From Tyto alba (Eukaryota > Chordata > Aves > Strigiformes > Tytonidae): a DNA stretch of 64,000 nt. The DNA lies in contig NW_024881296.1 in assembly GCF_018691265.1 (NCBI RefSeq), positions 7,595,427-7,659,426 on the forward strand, read 5' to 3'. This document shows, one piece after another, positions 1 to 11,946 of this stretch (the first letter of the stretch is position 1; every line of letters begins with the position of its first letter). The position numbers were made by a program, and so were the translations under genes. Under the pieces are notes generated by a model. That model was not told the origin of the DNA. It saw only the letters and a program-made list of their open reading frames with translations, and made no database searches.

Positions 1-2013
1 CATATTGTTCAGATCATCTACTGTAATTCTTTTTGAATGAGTCCCTTGTGGGGGACGGTGATTGCAGCAATTTTATAGCCTTTCAAGCCTACAGTGCATA
101 ACAGAGTTAGGTGCAGAACTATCCATTATTTTAAGTTGACTGGCAATTGTTCTAAATTCTGCCTGATGTTCTTTGAAACAAGAAGGGGCATGAATAACAC
201 ATTTTCTCTAGCTCTATGAAATGCCTAAATGGTTTTTATCTTTCAGTGGATTTCATTATTTCTGTATAAAAAAATAGAAGCAAAAGAGGTTGAGGTCTTA
301 GCTGCTGTAGGCTCTACTGTACAGAACATGTCAGATCTACATTTGGTTTAATCTCAAGTAAAAAATGGAGAAAAACTAAAGTGCTACAAATGGTAGAAAA
401 TATTAGATTGTAATACATAACATTAACCGAGAAGATGTCTTTGAATATCACTGGTAATCATCCTCCATTAAATGCTGTTTCTCAAGCTGTACGGTATATT
501 TTCTGAGGTATTTCTACCACCCAAAGTGCACATGAATAACATTTTGTGTTATTTCTTCCTCCATACTTGTGTTATTTAGTCATTTACCCAACAACCAAGC
601 ATTTTCAATCACTTCAGTCATTTAGCCCTACCAACCTTTCTGCAATAGCTTTCAAAGAATGAAGATGTTACAGTCACAAACTTCAAGTGCACTTTGACTA
701 GCGTCTGGCAGGTACCAATGAAGCTACTCTCATAAATGTAAATACGATGTTACTGTGCCAGCAAACAGCCTATTGTTTTAGACTGTGTAAGCACCACTGG
801 GCTTCAAGCCTTGCCCACAAGCGCCAGAAGTTTCTGTATGTTTATCTAGAGTTGTAAAGAAAAGGTATTGGAGAAACCACATATGCTCACATAAAGAAAG
901 TTACAATTGGAAATACGCCCATGGCCCCAGTAAAACCTTTTTGCTTATGGAAGTCTTCTTTTCTTTTCTTTTCTTTCCTTTCTTTTTATGTCTCTTTGCT
1001 TTTCAAGGTCTTGATATATGCTTACTGGTTAGCAATAAAAATTGACGTTAGCTGAAGTAAATTTTATTCTTTCAGAGCATTTGGCCAAAAAGCATGAGAA
1101 TTGTGTTGCCTGGTCCCAAGCTGCGCCAACAGTAGGCAGATGCTGCCAGGGCTGAATTAGGGCATTGTTCGAGTTTTCAGTATTTGAGATGAAGGCTGAG
1201 AGGAACAGGCATCTTCCCAAATATCAGATCATTACTGCTTCGACAACACTATTTTGTGCCATTGAGTAAGATGGTGTTGTTCAAGACAGTTGTCTCCTAG
1301 TGTGTCTCTTACAACTGTAGCATCAAGGTGCTGCTCAGCTGTGCTACAATTCTGACTGAAACTGAAAGATGAGAGGAAGAAGCTTTAGGAGCACAAGGGT
1401 GAGAGGTTTTGTGAATACTCGGAAATAAGAAGTGTTGATGACGGTAATCTGAGGGCCTTAATTTATTTAGCTCACAAAGAAAAGTAAAAACCCAGTGATT
1501 TCAGTTCCCTTGAAACTAGTCTGCAGTGGAGGAAATAAGTAAGAGAAGTGTAACTGTATGTGTTCTATACCCACGCTCTGAAACTCCTGTTTGGCTTACA
1601 GCTTCGTAAGCACACCGCTATCCACCTGACCCCTCTGATGAATGCTGTAAGGTTTGTTTGCTACTCAGCTGAAAGATGAAGCTCTGAAATGCAACCCTGT
1701 CCAGGGTGAGCCGGGGTGGCAGTGAGATCACGTTGTAGGACCTCAGGGCTGGGCAAAGTTGAGGTATTAGAGACAAAGGGAGGTTGCACCTTTCCAGAGC
1801 ACCCCCAAAAAGTCAGGCTGTGCCAGGGCATGTGGCTGTGTGAGGCTGTTTTCTGTCATCGGCATCCAATCTGGGATTGATTTGTTTGCCAGAGCTGGGA
1901 AAAGGTGGAAGTGATGATTTCTGACCTTCCGGTTTGGCTTTCAGAAGTGCAAGAAAAAATGTTCCTTGAAAGGGATAAATCACCAAGCAGACTCACCCTT
2001 CACTTTGGCAAGG
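1..2013. other. Non-coding upstream DNA
   Basis: I see no gene here. The sequence is AT-rich and unique-looking, with stops in all frames. The only frame above 60 codons (1029-1220, minus) has no recognisable domain. A short pyrimidine run lies near 955-987. The position, about 40 kb before KCNK1 exon 1, suggests intergenic DNA. Confidence 0.6.
955..987. repeat. TTTTC-type pyrimidine microsatellite
   Basis: Imperfect repeats of TTTTC/TTTCC make a one-strand pyrimidine tract of about 33 bases. It is a simple repeat with no sign of a coding role. Confidence 0.7.
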
Positions 2014-2018
2014 ATCTG
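2014..2018. repeat. Target site duplication, left copy (ATCTG)
   Basis: ATCTG immediately precedes the LTR and is identical to 3126-3130 immediately after it. This direct repeat is the product of staggered integration. Confidence 0.85.
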
Positions 2019-2198
2019 TGTGTTGGGTTCGCATGGGAAGATTCTGGTAGCAGGGAGGCTACAGGGGTGGCTTCTGTAAAAAGCTGCCAGAAGCTTCCCC
2101 CATGTCTGATGGAGCCAATGCCAGCCAGCTCCGAGACAGACCCACCGCTGGCCCAGGTTGAGGCCATCAGTGACGGTGGCTGCACCTCTGGGAGAACG

Positions 2199-2206
2199 TA
2201 TTTAAG
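2199..2206 (+). promoter_or_regulatory. LTR TATA-like box
   Basis: TATTTAAG lies about 180 bases into the LTR, a plausible place for the end of U3. Transcription from it would run rightward, as the element does. Activity is unknown. Confidence 0.5.
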
Positions 2207-2319
2207 AAGGGGAAAAAAAAAAACATGCGGGAGAAAAATTGCAGCCACAAAAGAGGAGTGAGAATAGGTGACAGCAACAACTCTGCAGACCCCAAGGTCA
2301 GTGAAGCAGGAGGGGCAGG

Positions 2320-2712
2320 AGCTGCTCCAGGGGCCGGAGCAGAGATTCCCCTGCAGCCCGTGGGGAAGCCCACGGTGAGGCAGGCTGTGCTCCTGCAGCC
2401 CGTGGAGGTCCATGGTGGAGCAGATCCCCACCTGCAGCCCCGGGGAGGACCCCACGCCAGAGCAGGTGGGTGCCCGAAGGAGGCAGTGACCCCATGGAAA
2501 TTCCATGCTGGAGCAGGCTCCTGGCAGGACCTGTGGACCTGTGGAGAGAGGAGCCCACACTGGAGCAGGTTTGCTGGCAGGAGCTGTGACCCCATGGGAG
2601 GGACCCACGGTGGAGCAGTTTGTGAAGAGCTGCAGCCTGTGGGAAGGATTCACGCTGGAGAAGTTCATGGAGGACCATCTCCTATGAGATGGACCCCACG
2701 CTGGAGTAGGCG
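2320..2712 (+). repeat. Degenerate tandem repeats inside the LTR
   Basis: Phrases such as CACGCTGGAGCAG, CACGGTGGAGCAG and CTGCAGCCCGTGG recur at irregular spacing, with units of very roughly 30-60 bases. The units are GC-rich and poor in stop codons, which explains the overlapping open frames on both strands here. I know this repeat structure from the same avian LTR family. Confidence 0.65.
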
Positions 2713-2934
2713 AAGAGTGTGAGGAGTCCTCCCCTGAGGAGGAAGGAGCAGTGGAGACAGTGTGTGATGAACTGACTGCAACCCCCATTCCCCGGCCCCC
2801 CTGTGCCCCTCTGGGGGAGGAGGTAGAGAAATAGGAAGTGCAGTTGAGCCCAGAAAGAAGGGAGGGATGGGGGGGAAGGCATTTTAAGATTTTTATTTAT
2901 TTATTTCTCATTATCCTACTCTGATTTGATTGGC

Positions 2935-2940
2935 AATAAA
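2935..2940 (+). terminator. LTR polyadenylation signal AATAAA
   Basis: A canonical AATAAA sits about 185 bases before the right end of the LTR, consistent with the R/U5 boundary area of a retroviral LTR. Confidence 0.55.
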
Positions 2941-3125
2941 TTAAGTTACTTTTCCCAAGTTGAGTCTGTTTTGCCCATGGCGGTAATTGGTGAATGATCT
3001 CTCCCTGTCCTTGTCTCTGCCCACAAGACTTTCATTATATTTTCTCTTCCCTGTCCAGCTGAGGAGGGGGAGTGACAGAGCGGCTTGGTGGGCACCTGGA
3101 ATCTAGTCAGGGTCAACACACCACA

Positions 3126-3130
3126 ATCTG
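3126..3130. repeat. Target site duplication, right copy (ATCTG)
   Basis: Exact copy of 2014-2018, placed directly after the terminal CA of the LTR. Confidence 0.85.
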
Positions 3131-5760
3131 ATTAAAGAAAGCTAAGTGTTTCCTAGGCTCATAAAAGTGTGTTCTTAAATGCACTAGACCTTGTGGTACC
3201 AAATGGCACCATTTCCTTCCCCAACTGACTTGGTAGGTGTAGGGAGGCATGAACCAGCCTGTGAGACATCTGCTTGAGTGATACTGCTCTGAGGGAACAC
3301 CAGCTTCCTTTCTTCAAGCTGTTCCTTCTAATGCTCTGAGTTTTCCCAAGGAAAGAGGTTTCAGACCCTCCCCCAGAGTCAGAGAAGTCCCATGTCTTCC
3401 ACAGACCTTAAAGCATCCACCTTGACGGGCTGTGAAGGAGCCGAGAGAGCCTTCTGCTGAGCTTTCACTGTCAGCACTGGACTCCATAGAGAGTGGTGAT
3501 ACATCTCTGCCTTCCTTTCGGAGGGAGAGACCTGTTTATGATGCCTTCTGTCCCATCACCCTGGCCTTGCTCTCTGGCAAGCTGGTAAGTAGACAGGTAG
3601 TGGTGTATCTGCTACCCTGAACTACCCTGCTACCTCCAGCAGCTGCTCATGAGGGTTGAGATGTGGTAGGGTCATCCACCCCACCTGATTTCAGCACCAA
3701 TCAAGAGCCAGGGATTCTCCTTATCACAGCGAAAGCTTGATGAGAGTCTGTTTCATGACTCCTGCTACACTCCCCTTGGCAAGAACCTCTTCACCTCGCA
3801 CAAAAACTGACTTTTTCCTCAGTGAGGCAGCAGCTCCAGGCTGCTGGTTCCTGCTGAGCTCGCTGTTCAAGTGGCTTTTCAGCACTGCTCCCCTGGAGTT
3901 CAGAGTTGTACTCAGAGCTGTATAAGAAAATGTCTTTTTATTAGAAAAAGCCTTTTCTCTTTGTTTGAGATCTAATGCATGTTGAAAGCATTCAACTAAT
4001 TTCTAATTTCTTATGCAATTTATTTAACTGCAACAAAAAGATTTAATATTGGATGACTCATTACAAGACTTAGAGCTACATCCAGAGCTCATTCAGCCTT
4101 CACTCTTGAATGCCCTTCAGTGCAAGGTGCATCAATCATTTTAATCTTGGAGCTGCCTGTGCTCCTCAGAATTTATTTTTATGTTCACCTCTGCTCTTCA
4201 GAATTATTTAGGTGGGAATAAAGATGAAAACTGAGTGGATAGCAAGAGTCACCTAGTGTAGTCCAGGGATTCTCTTTGATTCAAGAAACTTTCTCCCTGC
4301 AAGGTCTCTTCTAGAAAACGATCTGTTGATTGTGAGCATGATGTCTGGCCTGTACTAGAGGAATTCACTTATTTCTATATCACATTCTTTCTATCATTTG
4401 GACTTTTTTGTATATTGTGTACCATACCATGTGCCTTGGATTTCCCCTTCAGAAAGGAGACCTTTTTGAGTTCTTCAGAAGTTTCATTTCAGTTTGAAAG
4501 TACACAAGAATTTACATTTAAAAATGAAAATATGAAATATTTATAGAGCTTCAAATGAAATCTCAAGGGAACTCCTTCCTTTGATGCTGAGATTCAGAAA
4601 GAGGTCACCATCACATGGTCTCACAAACCACAGTTCATAAAAGCTGATTTCTGATTTCTAAAGGACTTGAGTTCCCAAGCATGCATATGTGTATTATAAA
4701 CCCAGGACTTCAAACTAGCAGATGCAAAAGTTTCAGAGCCAAGCAGGGGTTCTTACAGCTTCCAGACTTGAGAAAGAGGGTACAGGGGTAAAGAAGGATA
4801 TGGATCCTTTCAATTAAAATGAATTCAAATAATATGTGCTAATTTTCTAGTGGGAGTTGAACACATAGTGCCAGGTGTCACCAGGAACCTAATAGGGAAG
4901 AGGATGGAGCCAGCCTGCTCTCTTTGTCACGGTGTCCCTGGTCCACACCTGCATCCAGACAGGAGGGAGCAGTGAGAGATGCCACCGTGGGATAGCGTGG
5001 GGCTGGGGAGAGGGATAGGTGTGTAACAAGAATTGTCATTTTGCTGAGTCTGTCCTTTGAGCCTCCTAGGTGCCACCATAGGAACATCCCAGTGATTCAG
5101 ATTCCTACAGCCACCATTCAACTTTTTGTGTGCTGAGAAACCCGATCAAAGGCTTCAGAAGTCTTGTCACTAGGGATAGGACACAAGACACAGCATGCCT
5201 GCTCTCCCATCTTGGAGCAAGGAAGACAAGAAATTAATTCCAAAAGTAGTGCTGAAGTTAGTGTCTCTCCAGTCAGAGTTTATTCTTCTGACCTTATTTG
5301 CCCTAGATCTCCATTCCCCACAGATACATGGAAATAAGGGGAAAAATATGCCATCGATGTGCCCACTGAATTTTTTCCATTAAAGCACAGTTTCATTAGA
5401 AACATATTAGTTCATTGAGCTGCCCAGCCTTTGTTCAAAACAGGCTCATGATGACTCATGACCAGGGATATGTACATTTGCACTTCAAAGGCACGAAGGA
5501 GAAGCAGATCCAGTGTACAGAGCAACCTTAACCCGCGCTGTGGCGCTCGGACATCACTTTGCTGACTTGCAACACTTCTTCATAAATACAAGTGGGAAAA
5601 TGCCAAACAATTAAGATTTTTTTTTTTTTTTGATGGGCTAATGGCTAGAAAGGGGTAGGGGAAGGCACACAGATGAAAAGAAAAGGGAAAGGCAAAGAGG
5701 ACAAGTGATCAAGAGAGACTCTAGTTTCTCCTTCCCCCCATTTGTTTTCTCAGCACCTGT
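3131..5760. other. Non-coding DNA
   Basis: No gene is supported. Frames of 60-69 codons (for example 3432-3620, 3737-3925, 4878-5087) lack recognisable domains. The stretch 5615-5630 is a T run. The segment near 4865-5010 has faint CR1-like wording but too little to call. Confidence 0.55.
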
Positions 5761-5866
5761 GCCGCGTGTGGCTCAGTGGAGATGACCTGTGTTTGCATCC
5801 TGATGACCCAGGGCTAACTAGACACGCTTCTGCGATTGGAAAAGTATCATCAAAAAAAAAAAAAAA
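5761..5866 (+). other. tRNA-like or SINE-like A-tailed segment
   Basis: TGGCTCAGTGG at 5769-5779 fits the RNA polymerase III A-box consensus. GTTTGCATCC at 5791-5800 matches 8 of 10 positions of a B box written as GTTCGAATCC. GCGTGT at 5764-5769 can pair perfectly with ACACGC at 5822-5827, like an acceptor stem. An A15 run follows at 5852-5866. The A-to-B gap is only 11 bases, much shorter than in a working tRNA, so this would be a decayed or internally deleted tRNA-derived retrocopy rather than a tRNA gene. I found no clear target duplication. Chance resemblance remains quite possible. Confidence 0.3.
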
Positions 5867-7135
5867 GACTTGGCCAAGCATGAGCATAAGTTTAAAATGG
5901 CAGTGTCCCACTGCTCACTTCTAATGTAGCAGAGGTTTATATAGACCTGCTCTCTCACTGCTGTTCCTTGCAGATGATGTCGTGCAGGAAAAGTCTTTTG
6001 ATTTTGGTTTCCAACCAGGGCACGTGCAGGCTTGCATGGCAGAGAGGCTCCAAAGGTCACCAGCTGTCTTTAATAAAATGAACACATTAGTTCAGTAAAT
6101 CCCCATCGAAGCTACATGGGAAATGTCTCTTGACTTTACATTATTTGATTGTATTTAATATTCTGTTAATTTGCCAGATGCTTTCTTCAGAGTTTTGACA
6201 GTGCTTCTGCTGCAGCAAAAATCAACACTGCTGCTGGATCTGATTGCCTGTTTCAGCACTGTACTGTGGAAAACTATCTCACATCATTTAACAGTTTCAT
6301 TTGCTGAAGACCTTTGAACAAATTCATTTAACAAGCACTCACTGGCACTGAATATATATATTAAAAAGCTTTCAAATAAAAATGCCCGAGAGAAAGGCCA
6401 GGCATATTGATGCACTAAAACCTAGGAGTGAATAAGCAATAAGGGACGATATTTAAAGTTTGGAAGTTGGAAAGGTGGGTGAGACCTTAGTAGAGAAGAA
6501 AAGGAAAGTCAGGGAAAGAGAGAAGGCGGTTCTGCTGGGAAGCTGTAGCCTTCTCTCCTCCGATCCTGGACTGGTGTCATTTAAGTCCCAGATAAGTTAT
6601 GTGGCTCCAGGCCACACGATTTCTTTCTTATTTGCTCAGGGCCCTAGCCAAGGGCTGGTTTGACCAATATGTAATTCATAGTGCTGCCTGGATACCCTGC
6701 AGCCTTTTAATCTTATCTCCCGTTAGTTTTTCATATCCGTTTTGACAGCAGCTACTCTTGTACAATTGCAACTGCACTGAAGCAGGAGCTTTTTGGACTA
6801 CTGTGGAAATCCACAAAATCCATCAAAAAATCCTATTCAAATATAAAAAGAGCCAATTTTTTTTTCAGTGAGATCTGACACTGGACTTCAATAATACTGT
6901 AATTGAGCCTGCAGGCCCAACTTCTGTCATTCCCTTCCTCTTTCTATTCCTTCAATTTTACTGTCCTTCATCCATTGCTCAAGTACATTTTTGATTTCTC
7001 AACCTCTGCTGCTGATCCTCCTTTTTCCACATGTAAGAACTCTTCTTTTTGCTGTTTCTCTTATGCCTTACACAGTCTTTCTCATTCCTTTTTTCCCCCT
7101 ACCCTTTCACCACCTTTTATTATTTTTGCTGAGAC

Positions 7136-7172
7136 CTTTCTTTCTTTCCTTCCCTCCCTCCTTCCTTCCCTC
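7136..7172. repeat. TTCC/TCCC pyrimidine tract
   Basis: Repeats of TTTC, TTCC and TCCC form an all-pyrimidine stretch. Frames read across it (6903-7229, 6991-7206) are biased to S, F, P and L and are not credible proteins. Confidence 0.7.
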
Positions 7173-10100
7173 ACCACTTCTGGGGCTCAGCTGCGGCCAT
7201 CGGTGACTCTACAGCAGATCCCCAAGTAGCTCACAGCCTTGCAGGGAGGGGGCCTGTCCCTGTGCTCCCCCTGGATCAGCCTGAGGGCAGAAAACCCTCA
7301 TATTCCCATCTCTCCCCATCGCTTCTCCTTGGGGAAGGCTGAGCAGAGGCTGGGATAGGTGCCCCTGGGGTTGCCTTCCAGCCTGAGCAATACTCATGTT
7401 GAAGAAAACCTCGTTGCTTTGTCCTTGGATGTAGGGCACAGCAAATAGGGTGCAGCGGTAGCTTGCTGTAATGTGAAGCTGCAACTAGGGCACGTGGGCA
7501 ACCGGAGCTCATGCTGATACTTGGACCTCTGGTGAATTGATTTCAGTGCTAAAGGGTGCTGCTGGATGTTGCATCCACTCATTGTGTCTTTGGGGAGAGG
7601 ATCTGTACTGGGAGGCTGATTTAAAACTTTTCTTCTCTCGCAGTCAAGATCAAATATCTTGTAACAGGGAACATTTCTTGCCTGAGGGGCTTGACTGTGT
7701 CCTGCTAATAAGAATATTCCCTGAATAGATTTTAACATATTTTTTTTTCTTGTTCATTTAAAATTGATATTTGAAAGTTTCCTTTAAATGCATTTAGACA
7801 TTTCCCTGGATGATCAATTATCTCAATTCATGTAATGTTCTCATGCGTAAGCATTCCCTATGATGGCAATAAATGAAATTCAGTAATAAACTCTCATAAA
7901 TTTATTAAGGTCCCACAGCCACAGATCACCATTGTCAGTTCATATAATGCTTCCCTAGTTACTTAAAAGCTATATTACATGCCATTACATTTATAATCCC
8001 ACTTAATATTAGTCCACTTAACAACCTTTCAAACATTTGGAACTGAATTTACAGTCTCTCATCAGTGCCTCTCTGAGGTTTATTGCAACATTTCCTCTCT
8101 AAATGTTTTTGTGGTCTGAGAAAGGATTATTCTCACTGAAGTGTCATAAGCTTCGCTCAGCAACTCACTTATTTCTTCCTTCTTTATGTCTCTCTCTTTT
8201 TTCCTCACAGCTCAGACCCTCCTCATTTCTTCTGTATTCCACTCTGAGCTAACCCCTCTCTATGCAGATGACAGCCTTAGGTCCTACTTGTAAATCTTCA
8301 ATGCCGATAGTCCTAGATCTGGCACGCTGCTTGCAGCAGCAGCAAACAATAACTTCTGGGAATGTCATTGCCTTGGTAATATTAGCTGCTGTTATCTTGT
8401 AGAATAAACTGTACATCCCTGCTTTCCACTGATTATTCCTAAAAATACATGGCAGTCTGAATCTGCACCACTAAGTCTCTCCTCTTTTATGAGACCATTT
8501 CCCCCATTTTATTCTCAGCATCTCTCCCTGACTAACGACCTCACGTTCAGGTGAGTCAGGCATGTTGACAGACCAGGGCACGAGTTTCCAGACTAAAATA
8601 TATGACCAGTTCTCATCTAGTGTTGTTGGTTAAATAAAGTTCCGATAGGCTTTGCTATTAGAAAAGCCTCTGGAGCATACAAACCACAGTGAACTGGAAC
8701 TACTGGTTTGTGCTGTCACCCTCTGATTTAGATCAGAGTGGTTCTGAATTTGCCAGGTGAGGCGTGACATGGGTTTTACCCTTTTATCATGCTTTCTGCA
8801 GCCAGTTTGTGCAGGAAATGTCTGACAAAATTCCCCCGTCTGAACAGTTTCCTGGGCAAGGATTTAACTTCTCATGTTTATGGTTTTTCTCTCTGTAATG
8901 CAGTATAACAGTACTATATTGTAACAGTAGCAATCCATTAACTCTACAAAATTGTGCTTTTGGAAGGACTTTTGTAGAAAATCCTAATGAACCTTGTGTT
9001 TGCCAAGAGCATGAATGACGATCAAGGATCTGCTTTCTGAGGGCCAAGAAAGATGGATCAAGGTAATTGCTGATCCTGCCCGCATTCTTCCACTCATCCT
9101 GTCCCCAGCTTCCCCCCCCCCGACACCGCACTGGGCTGCGGGGGTACAGGCTTCCCACCTCTCACAGACCTCGCTGCTGGGTCAGCCCCATGGTCAGATA
9201 GGGCTCAGCCTCTCCTGGGCTGCTGCTGCCTGAGACCCGACACTTCTCATCTAGCTGACTTTGTTATGAAATAAGGCTTTACTGATGAAACACTCCAGCT
9301 TTCGTGGAAATGCAGGAGCACATTGTACGTGGTGTACGGATTGGAAAACAACTCCTGCCAGGCAGGCTGGTGGAGAAGGCGAGCATTGCTGCGCAATCAA
9401 TACTGGCCTCAGCTTTCTGCATCTCTGCTCGGCAAGGGGTAGCCAGAAAGCCTCGAAAATCACCAGCATAAAGCCACTAACACTATTAAGACCAAAGCAT
9501 GGCTTTCTATTCCTATAGCTGTACAGAATTTTAATTAGAGCTGTGTGGCTGAGGGGATTTTTTTTCTCCCTTACTTGGCGTTGTAGGCTCCAAGATAGTT
9601 TTTTCATATTCCATGACAAAATGAAATGGTGTCTCGACAAGACACAACAAAAGGGAAGGAACATCTTTTTCAGCAGAAGAAAACCAGCCCGATGATTAAT
9701 CTCCGCCGCCGGCGCAGTTGCTCAGGTGCAGACACAGCCGGCCGGCTCCGGGCACGGGCAGGCGGCTGTCCAGGCAGATGAAGCTGGAAGCTGGGATTGC
9801 CCCTCCGACCCCTCCAGCTGCAGGCAGCTGCCCTTCTTCTGCCAGAGGTTACTGCCTGCTACAGGGGAATAGGCAAAGGGGAACTACATGTATTTGCCTC
9901 TCAGTTGCTTCCATGCAAAATCTGGCTGTTTAGTTAAAAATGACAGTAAAGGAGTGCTCGTTGCAGACTTCAAGGAGGTTTGGGGCTACGCCTTGCTGTC
10001 CCAACCCCGCTGCACGGGCAGTGCTCTCTGGCAGAGAGGCCAAACATGCAGCTGTGGTTGGGATCCCATCAAGCCTCCGCAGCCTGCTCTGGAGAGCGGT

Positions 10101-10254
10101 CCTGCAGCCTCGCCTGCCGTGTTCACTCCCGTGGAGACGCTTCTGGTCCCATCTGGCTTGGGCCAGCTCCACGGGCAGCAAGCTGGGCTGGAGCTCCTCC
10201 CGGGAAGCAAATGGCAGAAGGTGGGCAGAGACAGCGCAGCCTGGCACACTCATC

Positions 10255-10272
10255 TTTTTTTTTTTTTTTTTT
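10255..10272. repeat. T18 homopolymer
   Basis: An uninterrupted run of 18 T. It could be the antisense of a retroposon tail, but no element body is visible beside it. Confidence 0.8.
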
Positions 10273-10850
10273 CCTTTCCGGGGTGGAGTGGGTGGGTAAT
10301 CTGGATTGCCACACAGAAGGTTGTATCACCTGCAACCTATCTATTGATAGAATTACACTGGATCAAAAGGTAAACCTTTTCTGTATAGATAAGCTGTAGC
10401 ATTAGCAATTTTGTGATTTCCTTGTACGCTTTCCTCGCATAGATTTCAATTAGGTAGATGAGGATATAATTGTGATCTCTTTGTTTTGTCTTTGTGGATG
10501 CTACAGAAGGGATTATTTTACTTCTTACATTTATTTTTTTGGCCTTGGTATTATTATGCTGAGGCTTCAAACATCTGAGTTGCCTGGAAATTCATATTTC
10601 CCCAGAAGAATGATTTGGCTTGTCTGCTGATGGCAGAGAGTGCAAGTTGGCACACTTACAAAAGAGAAATCTGATTTTACCAGCAGCAACTTCGTCTTTC
10701 ATTCAACCTGGAACAGCAGACAGAAAATCAAGGGACTGTTGAAGAAGCAATTCCAGGCAAATTATGATCTGAAATCAGCTTTGAAAGAACTGTGATGGAA
10801 AGTAACTATATTATTTCTTTCAGTTTTTCTGTTCTGTTGCCATTTTTCCC

Positions 10851-10852
<2 letters not shown>

Positions 10853-10884
<32 letters not shown>

Positions 10885-10885
10885 A
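10853..10885. repeat. T12/A21 homopolymer palindrome
   Basis: Twelve T are followed directly by 21 A, flanked by CTC on the left and GAAAGAG on the right, so the two arms can form a hairpin. It may be two joined homopolymer tails or a slippage product. Confidence 0.8.
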
Positions 10886-11946
10886 GAAAGAGAATACTAG
10901 AATGAAACCAACCTTCATTCAGAAGGAGAGTATATTGATTCAATTTTGTGTCTTCCAGCTTCTTCTCCTCTCTGATTTGTGAGCTCCTAAAAGGGCACTT
11001 TCTGTCACTTTGGTGAGGTGATGTGTCCCGTATTTGAAGTTTGCGCCATTTTGGTTCCACAGTGATTTCCACAGCTTAGAAGAATTTGTTTTTTCTTAAA
11101 GTATTATATGAGAAATAAGCTTTTGTTTTGTCTAGAGAGATTCTTTCATTCTTTTAATGAAACAAATTTAATTTTAATGTGAGATAATCTTCTTGATTCT
11201 GTCACAACTTTATTTCTACTGAATGGAAGACTGTGCCCTGTGGGTACGCTTCTCAGGAGGGAAAAAGTCACAGGCAGCAGAAGGTACAAAGCAGTAACGC
11301 TGGTTAAACAGTCCCTGTTTCCTCCCAGTTGGTGATATTTGAGAAGAAACCAAATGTGTTACATGTGCTGATTGCTGTGCCTTTTTGTGTGTAGATGTGC
11401 CTTTTCCAGTTTATAATGTGCCAGAATTTGGTGGAGCAGAGAACTGTGCAAGAGTTTGAAAGGTAAGGACTGAGACAGTAAGTGCAGTGCACCCGGTGTC
11501 TAAGTGGTATTATTCTCCACCAAGAGATCAATTTTACAGTTTGCCTTTATGGTCTTTGATTATAATAAAAGTCCTGAGGAGGTGAGTGGGGATGTGCTTC
11601 CCCACATGACGGTGCTGGCTGAGGCCGCAGACCCCATCTTGCCTGGGGCAGGAGGATGCTGTTGTGGTGACTCTCCTGTCACGGTGTTTGCTGGAATTCA
11701 TGTCCTAGTGCAGTGACTTTGCTGTGCAGAAGTAGGCCAGGCCCCAGGCGGACTGTCCCAGGAACATGGACTGGGCACCCTGGTACCCAGCTCAGGGTAG
11801 CTGCACTGCTGGGGGCATGATGGACTCCTCCAGTTGCTCCTCAGCATCTCAGGGAGCTCAGCATCTGACACAGACCTTCTATGACTGTATTGCTCATGAT
11901 ACCAGTGCCTGGAATCATCCCATGGCAGCATTATGAAGACCATAGT

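Larger units (their letters stand above)
2019..3125 (+). mobile_element. Solo LTR of an avian endogenous retrovirus (ERVL-like)
   Basis: This 1107-base element starts TGTGTTGGGTTCGC and ends GGTCAACACACCACA, so it has the 5'-TG...CA-3' ends of a retroviral LTR. The five bases before it (ATCTG, 2014-2018) are repeated exactly after it (3126-3130), which fixes both boundaries. A 5-bp duplication fits class III (ERVL-type) integration, though some class I elements also make 4-5 bp. In order it contains a U3-like region, a TATA-like TATTTAAG at 2199, a long GC-rich section of degenerate repeats, and AATAAA at 2935 near the 3' end. I recognise the sequence as an LTR common in neoavian genomes. There is no internal viral sequence, so it is a solo LTR left by recombination. 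Frames of up to 262 codons inside it are not genes. Confidence 0.88.
5867..11946. other. Non-coding DNA with simple repeats
   Basis: No gene is supported. A pyrimidine tract lies at 7136-7172, a C10 run at 9112-9121, a T18 run at 10255-10272 and a T12/A21 palindrome at 10853-10885. A small CpG-rich patch at about 9700-9780 is followed by several overlapping frames on both strands (9888-10399), none with a recognisable domain. Confidence 0.5.

Noticed and set aside
2000..2788. 262-codon minus-strand frame and overlapping frames
   Set aside because: All lie almost wholly inside the solo LTR and are produced by its stop-poor repeats. No retroviral or host domain is visible.
4865..5010. Possible old CR1 3' fragment (GATGGAGCCAGCCTGCTCTC wording)
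   Set aside because: Only a short phrase recalls CR1. The rest does not follow the family, so I did not call it.
5764..5827. Functional tRNA gene
   Set aside because: At about 64 bases with only 11 bases between the A and B boxes there is no room for a normal anticodon arm.
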